The notes under the pieces were generated by a model. The model saw only the letters and a list, made by a program, of their open reading frames with translations. It made no database searches and was not told where the DNA came from. From positions 1 through 7,304 of the forward strand of contig JAPKYY010000224.1 in the NCBI GenBank assembly GCA_026394095.1: DNA of 7,304 nt, written 5' to 3'. A program made the position numbers and the translations under genes. Source of the stretch: Acidobacteriota bacterium. GTDB taxonomy: Bacteria; Acidobacteriota; Terriglobia; Bryobacterales; Bryobacteraceae. Positions 1 to 6,650 of this stretch are shown piece after piece. Within the stretch, counting starts at the first letter, position 1; each line of letters begins with the position of its first letter.

Positions 1-608
1 TTCAAATTTCGAAAATGAGCCTCTGTACCCGGGCCAAGCCAGAGTGCGACAGCGCCCCTGGCGAGGCCCATCTTGAGGTCGTTCACGATCAGAGTGGGTT
101 GGCTATTGCCATGCACGAAGAGTCGTGCCTTGAGCCCATCCACTTCAATCCGAACCTTCGTCCAGATACCCGGTTCGAGATCTACGTAGCTTTCATATTT
201 CTCCGGGAATTCCTTGCGTAAACGTTCCCAGGGGAACTCGGGAGTGGAAATATACTGGGCGCTGTGATTGCGCCGCACCTGATCTTCGGCCCGGCCATTG
301 GTCGGCCTCAAATAGAAGGCCTCGAAGTGCGAAAAATCTTTGGTAACCCGGAAGGCCAGCCCGACGAAGCCTCGCGCCGTGGCCGTTGCAGTTGCACCTG
401 GCGCCCCCGCCATCTCCACTTCAATCGTCCCGCTTGAGAAGTCAGTGCCTGAGATCACAACCAGATTCTGGTCGCCCTCGCCGGTGACTTGGATGGATTT
501 GAGGTCACGATAAACCACAGGCTTAATCGTAGTCTTGTGCGGGATGAGCGAATCAGTCGTCTGAAGGGGAAAGCTCTGGGCCAGCAGTAGGAGTGACATC
601 AAATGCAT
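1..608 (-). CDS. Secreted LamG/concanavalin-A-like domain protein (3' end outside window)
   Basis: This frame is open from an ATG at 608 to the left edge, giving 202 visible residues. An in-frame TAG lies just upstream. An AGGA about 8 nt before the ATG supports this start; an ATG three codons later (599) is the alternative. The N-terminus has a hydrophobic run (LMSLLLLAQS, residues 3-12) that looks like a short signal peptide without the usual basic residues, so export is inferred. The rest is beta-rich, with FVGLAFRV (81-88), FEAFYLRP (95-102), a charged loop, then EPGIWTKVRIEVDG (145-158), VALWLGPGTEAHFRNL (187-202). This pattern is typical of family-16/DUF1080-like jelly-roll domains common in Acidobacteria and Planctomycetes. 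Because the final HFRNL strand normally lies near the domain end, the protein probably stops soon after the window edge. No catalytic residues can be assigned; a carbohydrate-binding or polysaccharide-related role is only a guess. It overlaps the upstream Rsm22 gene by 56 bp and probably shares its transcript. Confidence 0.75.
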   Translation of the reverse strand, partial: MHLMSLLLLAQSFPLQTTDSLIPHKTTIKPVVYRDLKSIQVTGEGDQNLVVISGTDFSSGTIEVEMAGAPGATATATARGFVGLAFRVTKDFSHFEAFYLRPTNGRAEDQVRRNHSAQYISTPEFPWERLRKEFPEKYESYVDLEPGIWTKVRIEVDGLKARLFVHGNSQPTLIVNDLKMGLARGAVALWLGPGTEAHFRNL

Positions 609-1542
609 CCCCCCATCCTAGCTTTCGAGCCCGCTTGAATCCATCCTTGTTTCGTTTTGTTGTGACGACCCGGCGACGCTCTGGGGCCAGACACAATTCG
701 GTCTCAATACGCCCAGGCTGGATCAGCGGATGGCGCAACACTCGAGGCAGGCCCGCGGCCAAATCCCCGCGCCAAGCGGCCACATAGCTGAACTTCTCGT
801 CCTCGTATCCAAGGGTGCCGCCCTTCAGCCGGCGGTGTAGGGCGCTACGGTTGAGCCGGGCTGAGAAATGGCACCAGTCGAGATCCTTAGCTGGGCAATC
901 AGCCGCAGATGGGCAGGGAGCCAGAATAGAGGCCCCAAGTTCAATCAGACGTTTGCGCGCCGCAAGAATCCAGTTGAAACCGCGCGGAGTACCCGGTTCA
1001 ATCAGGATCAGCAGCTGGCCAGCAGCTTTCCACGCCTTCTCCACCAGCAATGAATCACTGCGGCCTTCCCCCAGTGCATAACTGCAAACTACGACATCGT
1101 GCACGGGCAAATCTGGAATCTCCTCAAATTTGCTGGTTCTCCAGATGGCATCGGGCAGAACCTGCTTGCCCACATGCACCATAGCCGGCATTTGTTCGAT
1201 CGCCGTCACCAGACTGAGCGAGGGCCACTGCTCGGTTGCAGCAAGCGAGGCGGCACCGCAGCCCGCACCGAGATCGAGCAGGGATTCCGGTTGAAATTCG
1301 ATACCCGCCGCCCTGACGGTGATTGCTTCTGCAATCGCTTCGCCTGCGGCAAGATTTGCCGCATAGGTTGCTGGAAACCTTACCGCCAGATACGCAGCAA
1401 CCAGCAGCTGGTCATCGAGGCGTGGTGCCATCGTATTCCGGCCTGCCCGATACGCCTCAGAAAGGGTCTCGATCGCCGATCTCATCCGTTCTGTCCCGAA
1501 ACGGTTGGTGAGGATTTCTGCCTCTTGTTGCCAATCAAACAT
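553..1542 (-). CDS. Rsm22-family (METTL17-like) small ribosomal subunit methyltransferase homologue
   Basis: The 329-residue product has the order expected of the Rsm22 family (PF09243). YLAVRFPATYAA is at 51-62, a SAM-binding glycine motif DLGAGCGA at 90-97 and EPGTPRGF at 182-189. A cysteine-rich block follows (C210, C216, C224 followed by HFSARL), then GYEDEKFSYVA at 245-255. Near the C-terminus, C284 precedes a basic stretch and the conserved ARKLGWGDAF (305-314). In human METTL17, the mitochondrial relative, four cysteines bind a 4Fe-4S cluster and the protein acts in small-subunit assembly; the four cysteines here match that layout, so Fe-S binding is inferred. Whether it methylates anything is unknown. 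No clear Shine-Dalgarno precedes the ATG; its position 82 bp from the divergent sigma-factor start fits. The last 19 codons or so, beyond the conserved WGDAF motif, overlap the following secreted-protein gene. Confidence 0.9.
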   Translation of the reverse strand: MFDWQQEAEILTNRFGTERMRSAIETLSEAYRAGRNTMAPRLDDQLLVAAYLAVRFPATYAANLAAGEAIAEAITVRAAGIEFQPESLLDLGAGCGAASLAATEQWPSLSLVTAIEQMPAMVHVGKQVLPDAIWRTSKFEEIPDLPVHDVVVCSYALGEGRSDSLLVEKAWKAAGQLLILIEPGTPRGFNWILAARKRLIELGASILAPCPSAADCPAKDLDWCHFSARLNRSALHRRLKGGTLGYEDEKFSYVAAWRGDLAAGLPRVLRHPLIQPGRIETELCLAPERRRVVTTKRNKDGFKRARKLGWGDAFDVTPTAGPELSPSDD

Positions 1543-1557
1543 GAGTTGAACTTAGCA

Positions 1558-1586
1558 GGAACTGAACAGGCCCATCTGGTGTCCAA
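1558..1586 (+). promoter_or_regulatory. Candidate ECF-type promoter upstream of the sigma-factor operon
   Basis: Within the 82-bp divergent gap there is GGAACT at 1558-1563 and GTCCAA at 1581-1586, separated by 17 nt. ECF sigma factors of the RpoE type classically recognise a GGAAC-type -35 element and a GTC/TCNAA-like -10 element with similar or slightly shorter spacing, and commonly autoregulate. Transcription would then begin near 1593, leaving a leader of about 30 nt with AGGAG (1613-1617) 7 nt before the sigma-factor ATG. The match is by eye and the elements are short, so this is a hypothesis. No convincing sigma-70 promoter was found for the plus strand in this gap. Confidence 0.4.
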
Positions 1587-1624
1587 CCCCATAGAGCGGT
1601 AAGATCACTGTCAGGAGCCCGGAA

Positions 1625-2299
1625 ATGGCCGAGAACAGTTTGGGATTTCGTAACGAAGGCGGCGAGCCAGCCGCACAGGTATATAAAGACGCGCTCCTTG
1701 TGGAAAGACTCCGCCAGGGCGAAGACGAAGCATTCGAAGAATTGCTGCGCACCTATGAAGACCCTGTCTACAATCTGGTCTACCGCTTGCTGAATCAACC
1801 AGTAGATGCACCCGACGTGGTTCAGGAAATTTTCGTTAAGGTGTACCGCAATTTGGGGCACTTCCAGGGCAAGTCCACGCTGAAGACCTGGATCTACCGC
1901 ATTGCTGTCAATGAGGCCTATAATCATCGGCGCTGGTTTAGCCGACATAAGAAGAATGAAGTGGGCATTAGCGCGAGCGACGAGAATCATCTTGGCCTTT
2001 CCGACGTCTTGCCGGATCGATGCCGGTCGCCCTTCGATCTGACTGCCGACCACGAAACTCGTGCATTGATTGAAGAAGCACTGCTAAAAATCAATCCTGT
2101 CTTCCGATCGGCTGTTGTTTTACGCGATATAGAAGACATGAATTATGACGAAATCGCCGAAGTCCTGCAAATTTCACTTGGCACCGTGAAATCTCGCATC
2201 ATGCGTGGCCGCGAAGCTCTTCGTGTAGAGCTCGAAGCCATGCTCAAGCCCGCACAGGCATTTGGCTGGTCTGCTCAGGCCGTGACAGGACAATCCTAA
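1625..2299 (+). CDS. ECF-subfamily RNA polymerase sigma factor (RpoE-like)
   Basis: The 224-residue protein has the two-domain organisation of ECF (group 4) sigma factors, which direct RNA polymerase to a stress regulon. Sigma region 2 spans about residues 35-105: the 2.1 helix AFEELLRTYEDPVYNLVYRL, then DAPDVVQEIFVKVYRNL (61-77), then the promoter-melting/-10 segment FQGKSTLKTWIYRIAVNEAYNHRR (80-103). After a linker of about 40 residues, region 4 spans about 146-207 with LPDR/INPVFRSAVVLRDIEDMNYDEIAEVLQ and the recognition helix around LGTVKSRIMRGREAL (185-199). There is no extra C-terminal domain, only a short tail. The ATG has a good ribosome-binding site, AGGAG 7 nt upstream. The next gene, 11 nt downstream, encodes a membrane protein that is the likely anti-sigma partner, the standard arrangement for this class. 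The regulon and inducing signal cannot be read from the sequence. Confidence 0.95.
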   Translation: MAENSLGFRNEGGEPAAQVYKDALLVERLRQGEDEAFEELLRTYEDPVYNLVYRLLNQPVDAPDVVQEIFVKVYRNLGHFQGKSTLKTWIYRIAVNEAYNHRRWFSRHKKNEVGISASDENHLGLSDVLPDRCRSPFDLTADHETRALIEEALLKINPVFRSAVVLRDIEDMNYDEIAEVLQISLGTVKSRIMRGREALRVELEAMLKPAQAFGWSAQAVTGQS

Positions 2300-2310
2300 A
2301 AGGAGGCATC

Positions 2311-2898
2311 ATGCAAAAGGAAAACGCTCACCACGAAGTTCGCGCCCTGCTCAAGGCCTTGCCATCCAGGCGGCCTAATCATGACCTAAGCCTTGCCCTT
2401 CAGATCGCTGCCAGCAAGGAGGCCTCCCGCCGCCAGAAATGGGCCAATGCGCCTGTGTTTCTGGTGAGGCTCAACAATAGATTCCAGCTCTGGAAGGCCA
2501 ACATGATGCGCCCTCTGGCGCTGCCGTGCGCCGGTGGTATCGCAGCAGCTGTTCTGGTTTTCGCAATGTTCATCCAGATCCAGCCCGTTCGGGCCAACGG
2601 CCTCGTAGAAGACCGCCCAACCGCCCTCTATACCGATCCGGCTGCAAAGACGCTCGCTCCCTTTGAGCCACCCACGGCCGACGCCGAAGTCGAAGTTTCG
2701 ATCGACGAGTTGGGCCGCATCGCAGACTACCGTGTCGTCAACGGCAACCCCAAGCTGAACATTGAAGTGCGCCGCAGTGTCGAACGCACCTTGCTTTTCA
2801 CCGAGTTCACTCCTGCCACCAGCTTTGGGCAGGCGATCCCTTCGAAGCTGCGTCTGACGCTACGCCGTGGCGCTTCAGCGATCACTGTGAAGGGTTGA
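2311..2898 (+). CDS. Putative anti-sigma factor: single-pass membrane protein with TonB-C-like periplasmic domain
   Basis: The 195-residue protein begins with a strong AGGAGG (2301-2306) 4 nt before the ATG. Residues 1-66 are a basic, polar cytoplasmic-type segment with helical character (EVRALLKALPSRRPNHDLSLALQIAA at 9-34), suited to binding a sigma factor. A hydrophobic segment at about 67-91 (ALPCAGGIAAAVLVFAMFIQI core) should cross the membrane. After a proline-rich linker, residues 126-185 resemble the TonB C-terminal fold: VEVSIDELGRIADYRVVNG, then an RRSVERTLLFTEFTPAT segment, then IPSKLRLTLRR. The identity as anti-sigma factor rests on position beside the ECF gene and this topology. 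There is no His-x3-Cys-x2-Cys zinc motif (the sole cysteine is C73, in the membrane segment), so it is not a ZAS-type anti-sigma. A TonB-like energy transducer is the alternative, but the short linker and N-terminal soluble domain argue against it. Confidence 0.7.
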   Translation: MQKENAHHEVRALLKALPSRRPNHDLSLALQIAASKEASRRQKWANAPVFLVRLNNRFQLWKANMMRPLALPCAGGIAAAVLVFAMFIQIQPVRANGLVEDRPTALYTDPAAKTLAPFEPPTADAEVEVSIDELGRIADYRVVNGNPKLNIEVRRSVERTLLFTEFTPATSFGQAIPSKLRLTLRRGASAITVKG

Positions 2899-2899
2899 T

Positions 2900-3673
2900 T
2901 TGCCCCGCAAGTTTGGACAACACTTCCTCAGAGACCAGTCGATTCTAGAACGAATCGCGGCTGCCGCCTGCCCGGACGGCGAGAAGGATCTGGTGGTAGA
3001 AATTGGCCCTGGGCGCGGTGCCCTCACTCGCTTTCTCCTTCCTCGCGCAGACAAAGTAATCGCCATTGAAGTGGACCCCGCCATGGTCTCTCACCTCGCC
3101 CTCTACTTCGTAACTGAGACGCGGCTTGAGGTACGCCATCAGAATGTTCTCGATGCCAACCTGCAGGAATTCGCTCCCTGCGTGATTGCCGGCAACCTGC
3201 CCTACTACATCAGTTCTCCAATCGCATCCAAAGTCTTCGAGGCGGCCGGCGCATGGAAGCGTGCTGTCTTTCTAGTTCAAAAAGAAGTTGCCCTGCGCAT
3301 GGCCGCAGCCCACGGCAATCGCGATTACGGCTACCTGAGTGTCCTGACTCAGGTTCATTCCAAAGCGACGATTCTCTTCAACGTCCCGCCTTCAGCCTTT
3401 TCCCCGCCACCCAAGGTCGATTCTGCTGTGATCCTGCTCGAACCCAAAATCTTTGATGCAGCCGAGGCCAAACGTTTTCTCAAATTTGCCTCGCGGGCCT
3501 TTGCCCACAAACGCAAGACGCTGCGTAACAATCTGGCCCCTTTCTACGGAAAAGCCGCTATCGACGCCCAGCCTGAAGCCGGTTTGCGAGCCGAGCAACT
3601 CTCCCCGGCCCAACTCCAGGACCTCGAGAATCGCCTGTCGGCCATCCCCCCCGATGCTATCCTGAGCGTTTGA
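2900..3673 (+). CDS. rsmA: 16S rRNA (adenine1518-N6/adenine1519-N6)-dimethyltransferase
   Basis: RsmA (KsgA) uses SAM to dimethylate the two adjacent adenosines in the helix-45 loop of 16S rRNA during late 30S maturation. The 257-residue protein carries the family signatures in order: FGQHFLRD (5-12), SAM-binding EIGPGRGALT (34-43), acidic ribose-binding EVDP (57-60), the adenine-methyltransferase motif NLPYYISSP (99-107), FLVQKEVALRM (124-134), FSPPPKVDSAV (167-177) and the basic FAHKRKTLRNNL (201-212). NLPY and the length fit RsmA rather than an Erm resistance methylase. The start is TTG at 2900, one nucleotide after the anti-sigma stop; AGGG at 2891-2894 is a plausible ribosome-binding site and the N-terminus PRKFGQHFL aligns with the family. 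A rare start immediately after a stop suggests translational coupling and moderate expression. It ends in TGATG, overlapping gltX. Confidence 0.96.
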   Translation: MPRKFGQHFLRDQSILERIAAAACPDGEKDLVVEIGPGRGALTRFLLPRADKVIAIEVDPAMVSHLALYFVTETRLEVRHQNVLDANLQEFAPCVIAGNLPYYISSPIASKVFEAAGAWKRAVFLVQKEVALRMAAAHGNRDYGYLSVLTQVHSKATILFNVPPSAFSPPPKVDSAVILLEPKIFDAAEAKRFLKFASRAFAHKRKTLRNNLAPFYGKAAIDAQPEAGLRAEQLSPAQLQDLENRLSAIPPDAILSV

Positions 3674-5091
3674 TGCCACGAGTTCGCTTCGCCCCCTCGC
3701 CTACGGGATATTTGCACATAGGCAGCGCCAGAACCTTCATTTTTAACTGGCTTTATGCCCGTCACAATCAAGGCACGATGATCCTTCGTATCGACGATAC
3801 CGACGTCGAGCGCAATACCGACATCTCCCTCAATTCCATCTTCGACGGCCTGAAATGGTTGGGGCTCAGCTGGGATGAGCAGTACCGGCAAAGTGATCGC
3901 ATTGAATTGCACCAGCGCCTCGCCTGGCAGATCTTCGCCGCAGGCCACGCCTATCGCGATTTCACCCCCGCCCACCAGGGCGATGACGATCGTGAAGGCC
4001 CCGGCACCTGGCTCTTCAATACTGATGCCCGGGAGATGAGCGCCGAGGAATCCCAACGCCGCGCAGACGCTGGCGAGCCCTTTGTCTTGCGCTTCCGCGT
4101 TCCCCGGCACGAAGCCCGCTACATCAAATTCCCCGATGCCGTGTACGCTACGCAATCCAAAAGCGTCAACGACATTGAAGACTTCGCACTCCTTCGATCC
4201 AACGGTATGCCAACCTACCACATGGCATCCTGCGCCGACGATATCGACCTCAAAATCTCGCACATCATCCGCGGGCAGGATCACTTGTCCAACACCTTCA
4301 AGCACATCCTGATTTTTGAGGCACTCGGTGCGCCTGTGCCGGTCTTTGCGCACCTGCCCCTGCTGGTCGCCCCGGACGGCGCGAAACTGTCCAAGCGCAA
4401 ACATGGCCCTGTCGTCAGCGTCATGACCTACGAAGCAGCAGGCTTTCTGCCTCATGCTTATATTAACTTCCTGTGCTTGCTAGGTTGGAGCCCCAAGAAC
4501 AACCGCGAACAGATGTCACGGCAGGAGCTGATCGACGTGTTTTCCTTTGAAGGGATCAACCGCTCCAACGCAGTAGTAAACTTCAGCGAAGCCGATCCGA
4601 TCGACCCCAAGGCCACCTGGCTGAACTCGCAACACTTGCGCTCCATGCCGCTTGAAGAACTCACCCCATTGGTGCGCGAGCGTATCCTCGCTGCTGGCCT
4701 GCCGATACCGTATTCTGACGAAGAGTTGCCAGTTGTCGTCGACATCCTGCGCCTGCGTATGTCCACCCTCAATGACTTTGCAATCCTCTGCCGTTCCTTC
4801 TTTACAGACGACTGGGAGATGAACCCTGCAGCACTTGAAAAGCTCAATGCCGCAGGTGCGCGCGAAGGCTTGCGTGAGCTAGGGGCACGCCTCGAGGCCA
4901 CAACAGACTTCTCTGAAGCCGGCATCGAAGCCGAACTCCGCAAGATCGCCGAAGAGCGCGGCCTCAAGGCCGGCATACTGATCAATGGCTCGCGCGCTGC
5001 ACTTACAGGTCAGCCCGTTGGCCCCAGTGCTTTCCATGTCTTTACTGCGCTGGGCCGCAAGAAATCGATCGAAAGGTTGCTAGCCGTATGA
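3673..5091 (+). CDS. gltX: Glutamyl-tRNA synthetase (class I)
   Basis: GltX charges tRNA-Glu with glutamate in the cytoplasm. The 472-residue length is typical for bacteria. The Rossmann catalytic domain opens with RFAPSPTGYLHIGSAR, in which HIGS (15-18) is the HIGH motif, followed by LRIDDTDVERN (38-48). IIRGQDHLSNTFKH (198-211) and the ATP-binding KLSKR (238-242, the KMSKS motif) complete the active site. The C-terminal half (about 325-472) is the helical anticodon-binding domain. The chosen ATG overlaps the rsmA stop as TGATG; a TTG one codon earlier (3670) is possible but unneeded. The region that in E. coli GltX carries zinc-binding cysteines (here about residues 94-150, after YRDFTP) has no cysteine, so this enzyme should be zinc-free, as many bacterial GltX are. 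Discriminating versus non-discriminating specificity cannot be judged by eye. The stop overlaps the next gene by 4 bp. Confidence 0.97.
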   Translation: MPRVRFAPSPTGYLHIGSARTFIFNWLYARHNQGTMILRIDDTDVERNTDISLNSIFDGLKWLGLSWDEQYRQSDRIELHQRLAWQIFAAGHAYRDFTPAHQGDDDREGPGTWLFNTDAREMSAEESQRRADAGEPFVLRFRVPRHEARYIKFPDAVYATQSKSVNDIEDFALLRSNGMPTYHMASCADDIDLKISHIIRGQDHLSNTFKHILIFEALGAPVPVFAHLPLLVAPDGAKLSKRKHGPVVSVMTYEAAGFLPHAYINFLCLLGWSPKNNREQMSRQELIDVFSFEGINRSNAVVNFSEADPIDPKATWLNSQHLRSMPLEELTPLVRERILAAGLPIPYSDEELPVVVDILRLRMSTLNDFAILCRSFFTDDWEMNPAALEKLNAAGAREGLRELGARLEATTDFSEAGIEAELRKIAEERGLKAGILINGSRAALTGQPVGPSAFHVFTALGRKKSIERLLAV

Positions 5092-6650
5092 ACGTAATTG
5101 GGCTCGGTGGATTGCTTGACGATGCCGCCTGCGCACTCGCCGTCGACGGTGCCATAGTTGCCGCCATCGAGCAACGCAAGATTGCCCGGCATCACAACGC
5201 GGGTGCTCTGCCCGTAGAGGCCATCGAGGCTACTCTCGCAATCGCGAAACTGCAACCCGCTGACGTGCATCAGGTTGCCATTGCCCGGCCGCTGAGTTCT
5301 TCACCAGACAGCCTCCTCAGCCTTCGGGTCAAACAGCTTTTCCCCAACGCCAAACTCCTGATTCTCGACCACCAAACCGCACATGCAGCCAGTGCCTACT
5401 ACGCCTCCGGGTTCACCAACTCCACGGTTCTTACGCTCGACCGCGCAGGCGACCTCCGTTGCGCTGCTCGTTTTCAGGCAACAGCCGGCAAGCTGGAACT
5501 CGAAAAGGAATCCTACTTCCCCGATTCTCTCGGTGATCTGTATGGACGCGTGACCGAGTTTCTTGGCTTCACCTCTCGCGCCGACGAGCACAAAGTGCAA
5601 TGGATGTCAGCTGCTGGAGATGATCGCTTCGTCGAACTCTTCGAGGCCGTACTCGGCTACAAGGCCGACTCCTGGCCCTCGCTCGATCGCAGCTATTTTG
5701 ATCGAGACCGTCTTGGTGCCGGGGGCTTCAGTGCCAGGTTCTATCAGGCTCTTGGCTTGCCGGATGGTTCAGCCCCAGAGACATCGCTCCAGCCCCACAT
5801 TGCCGCTAGCCTCCAGCGGGCAATCGAGCGATGTGCACTGGCCATGGCTGGCAAATCAGAGAATCTTTGCCTCGCAGGAGGCGTTGCCTTTAACGCCTTG
5901 CTCGTCCGTGCCTTTGAGGCTTCCGGGCAATTCAAAAATGTCTATGTGCAAGCTGCCGCCGGCAATGCAGGCACAGCTATCGGTGCCGCCTATGCTGCAA
6001 GCAATGGCCCCCGCTCTGCCCTCCAAACATTGGCTCTCGGGCCTTCCTACGATTCAGAAGCCATCAAGAAAGTACTTGAAAACTGCAAGCTGAGTCCGAA
6101 ATTTCTGCTCACCTCTGACGAGTTGATCCATTCTGCTCTGACTGAACTCGCCGAACACCGCATCATCGCCTGGTTTCAAGACCGCATGGAGTTTGGGCCA
6201 CGCGCCTTGGGCAATCGCAGCATTCTTGCTTCGCCGCTGGATCCTTACGCAACTGAAAACCTCAACAGCTTCATCAAGCACCGCGAAGCCTTCCGCAAAT
6301 TTGCCGCTTCAGTTCCTGCCGAACATGCATCGCAATACTTTGAGAGCAGCGCCAATGCCGTCAATCTGGCTAGCGTCGCAACCGTGAAGCCCGAATTCCG
6401 AGCCCGATTTGCCCCAGCTTTGCTAGGCGAAGACGGTATCCGTCTCCACGTCGTTCACAAGGACGAGAACCCGCTCTTCCACCGGCTCCTGATTGCCGCT
6501 GGTGATCGCACAGGCCTGCCTGTCCTCTACAACACCAGCTTTAATCTCTTCGGCGATGCTCTAGTCTGCAGCCCCCGAGATGCCGTCCGTAGCTTCTACT
6601 CCAGCGGCATCGACGTCATGTTTGTCGGGCAGTTCTTACTTCGCAAGTAG
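5088..6650 (+). CDS. NodU/CmcH-family carbamoyltransferase
   Basis: The 520-residue protein resembles O-carbamoyltransferases such as NodU, CmcH and TobZ, which make carbamoyl-adenylate from carbamoyl phosphate and ATP in an N-terminal Kae1-like domain and transfer the carbamoyl group to an alcohol. Visible N-domain elements are the opening VIGLGGLLDDAACALAVDG (3-21), the metal-binding DHQTAHAASAYY (94-105, H95 and H99), SLGDLYGRVTEFLGF (147-161), LAGGVAFNALL (262-272) and AAGNAGTAIGAAY (290-302). The C-terminal carbamoyltransferase domain has EFGPRALGNRSILASP (368-383), IKHREAFRKFAASV (396-409) and TGLPVLYNTSFNLFGD (475-490). It is shorter than the roughly 550-620 residues of characterised members. 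N293 sits where Kae1/TobZ-type proteins usually have a metal-ligand Asp. TsaD/Kae1 itself is excluded by the C-domain. No antibiotic, nodulation-factor or glycan cluster surrounds it, so the acceptor is unknown. ATGA overlap with gltX indicates translational coupling. Confidence 0.88.
   Translation: MNVIGLGGLLDDAACALAVDGAIVAAIEQRKIARHHNAGALPVEAIEATLAIAKLQPADVHQVAIARPLSSSPDSLLSLRVKQLFPNAKLLILDHQTAHAASAYYASGFTNSTVLTLDRAGDLRCAARFQATAGKLELEKESYFPDSLGDLYGRVTEFLGFTSRADEHKVQWMSAAGDDRFVELFEAVLGYKADSWPSLDRSYFDRDRLGAGGFSARFYQALGLPDGSAPETSLQPHIAASLQRAIERCALAMAGKSENLCLAGGVAFNALLVRAFEASGQFKNVYVQAAAGNAGTAIGAAYAASNGPRSALQTLALGPSYDSEAIKKVLENCKLSPKFLLTSDELIHSALTELAEHRIIAWFQDRMEFGPRALGNRSILASPLDPYATENLNSFIKHREAFRKFAASVPAEHASQYFESSANAVNLASVATVKPEFRARFAPALLGEDGIRLHVVHKDENPLFHRLLIAAGDRTGLPVLYNTSFNLFGDALVCSPRDAVRSFYSSGIDVMFVGQFLLRK

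Noticed and set aside
1099..1602. 167-codon plus-strand frame opposite the Rsm22 gene
   Set aside because: It covers the complement of the SAM-binding and N-terminal parts of a well-supported gene and shows no domain signature.
1543..1624. Sigma-70 promoter for the Rsm22 gene on the minus strand
   Set aside because: TTGGAC- and CTGACA-like hexamers exist on the complement, but the possible -10 partners are poor or wrongly spaced, so no site was called.
1535..2053. 172-codon minus-strand frame opposite the ECF sigma gene
   Set aside because: It is antisense to conserved sigma region 2, would overlap the divergent promoter region and has no family resemblance.
2900..3673. Erm-type 23S rRNA methylase (macrolide resistance) instead of RsmA
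   Set aside because: NLPYYISSP, the FSPPPKVDSAV segment and pairing with gltX in a housekeeping-type operon fit RsmA; nothing points to a mobile resistance gene.
3544..4455. 303-codon open frame on the minus strand across the rsmA/gltX junction
   Set aside because: It lies antisense to two well-supported genes with full family motifs; the translation shows no recognisable domain and reads as the complement of GC-rich coding sequence.
5563..6093. 176-codon plus-strand frame inside the carbamoyltransferase gene
   Set aside because: It is an out-of-frame shadow of a conserved gene; composition is Ser/Pro/Ala-rich without motifs.
5088..6650. TsaD/Kae1 tRNA threonylcarbamoyl transferase, which would fit the gltX neighbour
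   Set aside because: The N-domain fold is shared, but the C-terminal EFGPRALGNRSIL and NTSFN carbamoyltransferase domain is absent from TsaD, and the length is far greater than TsaD.
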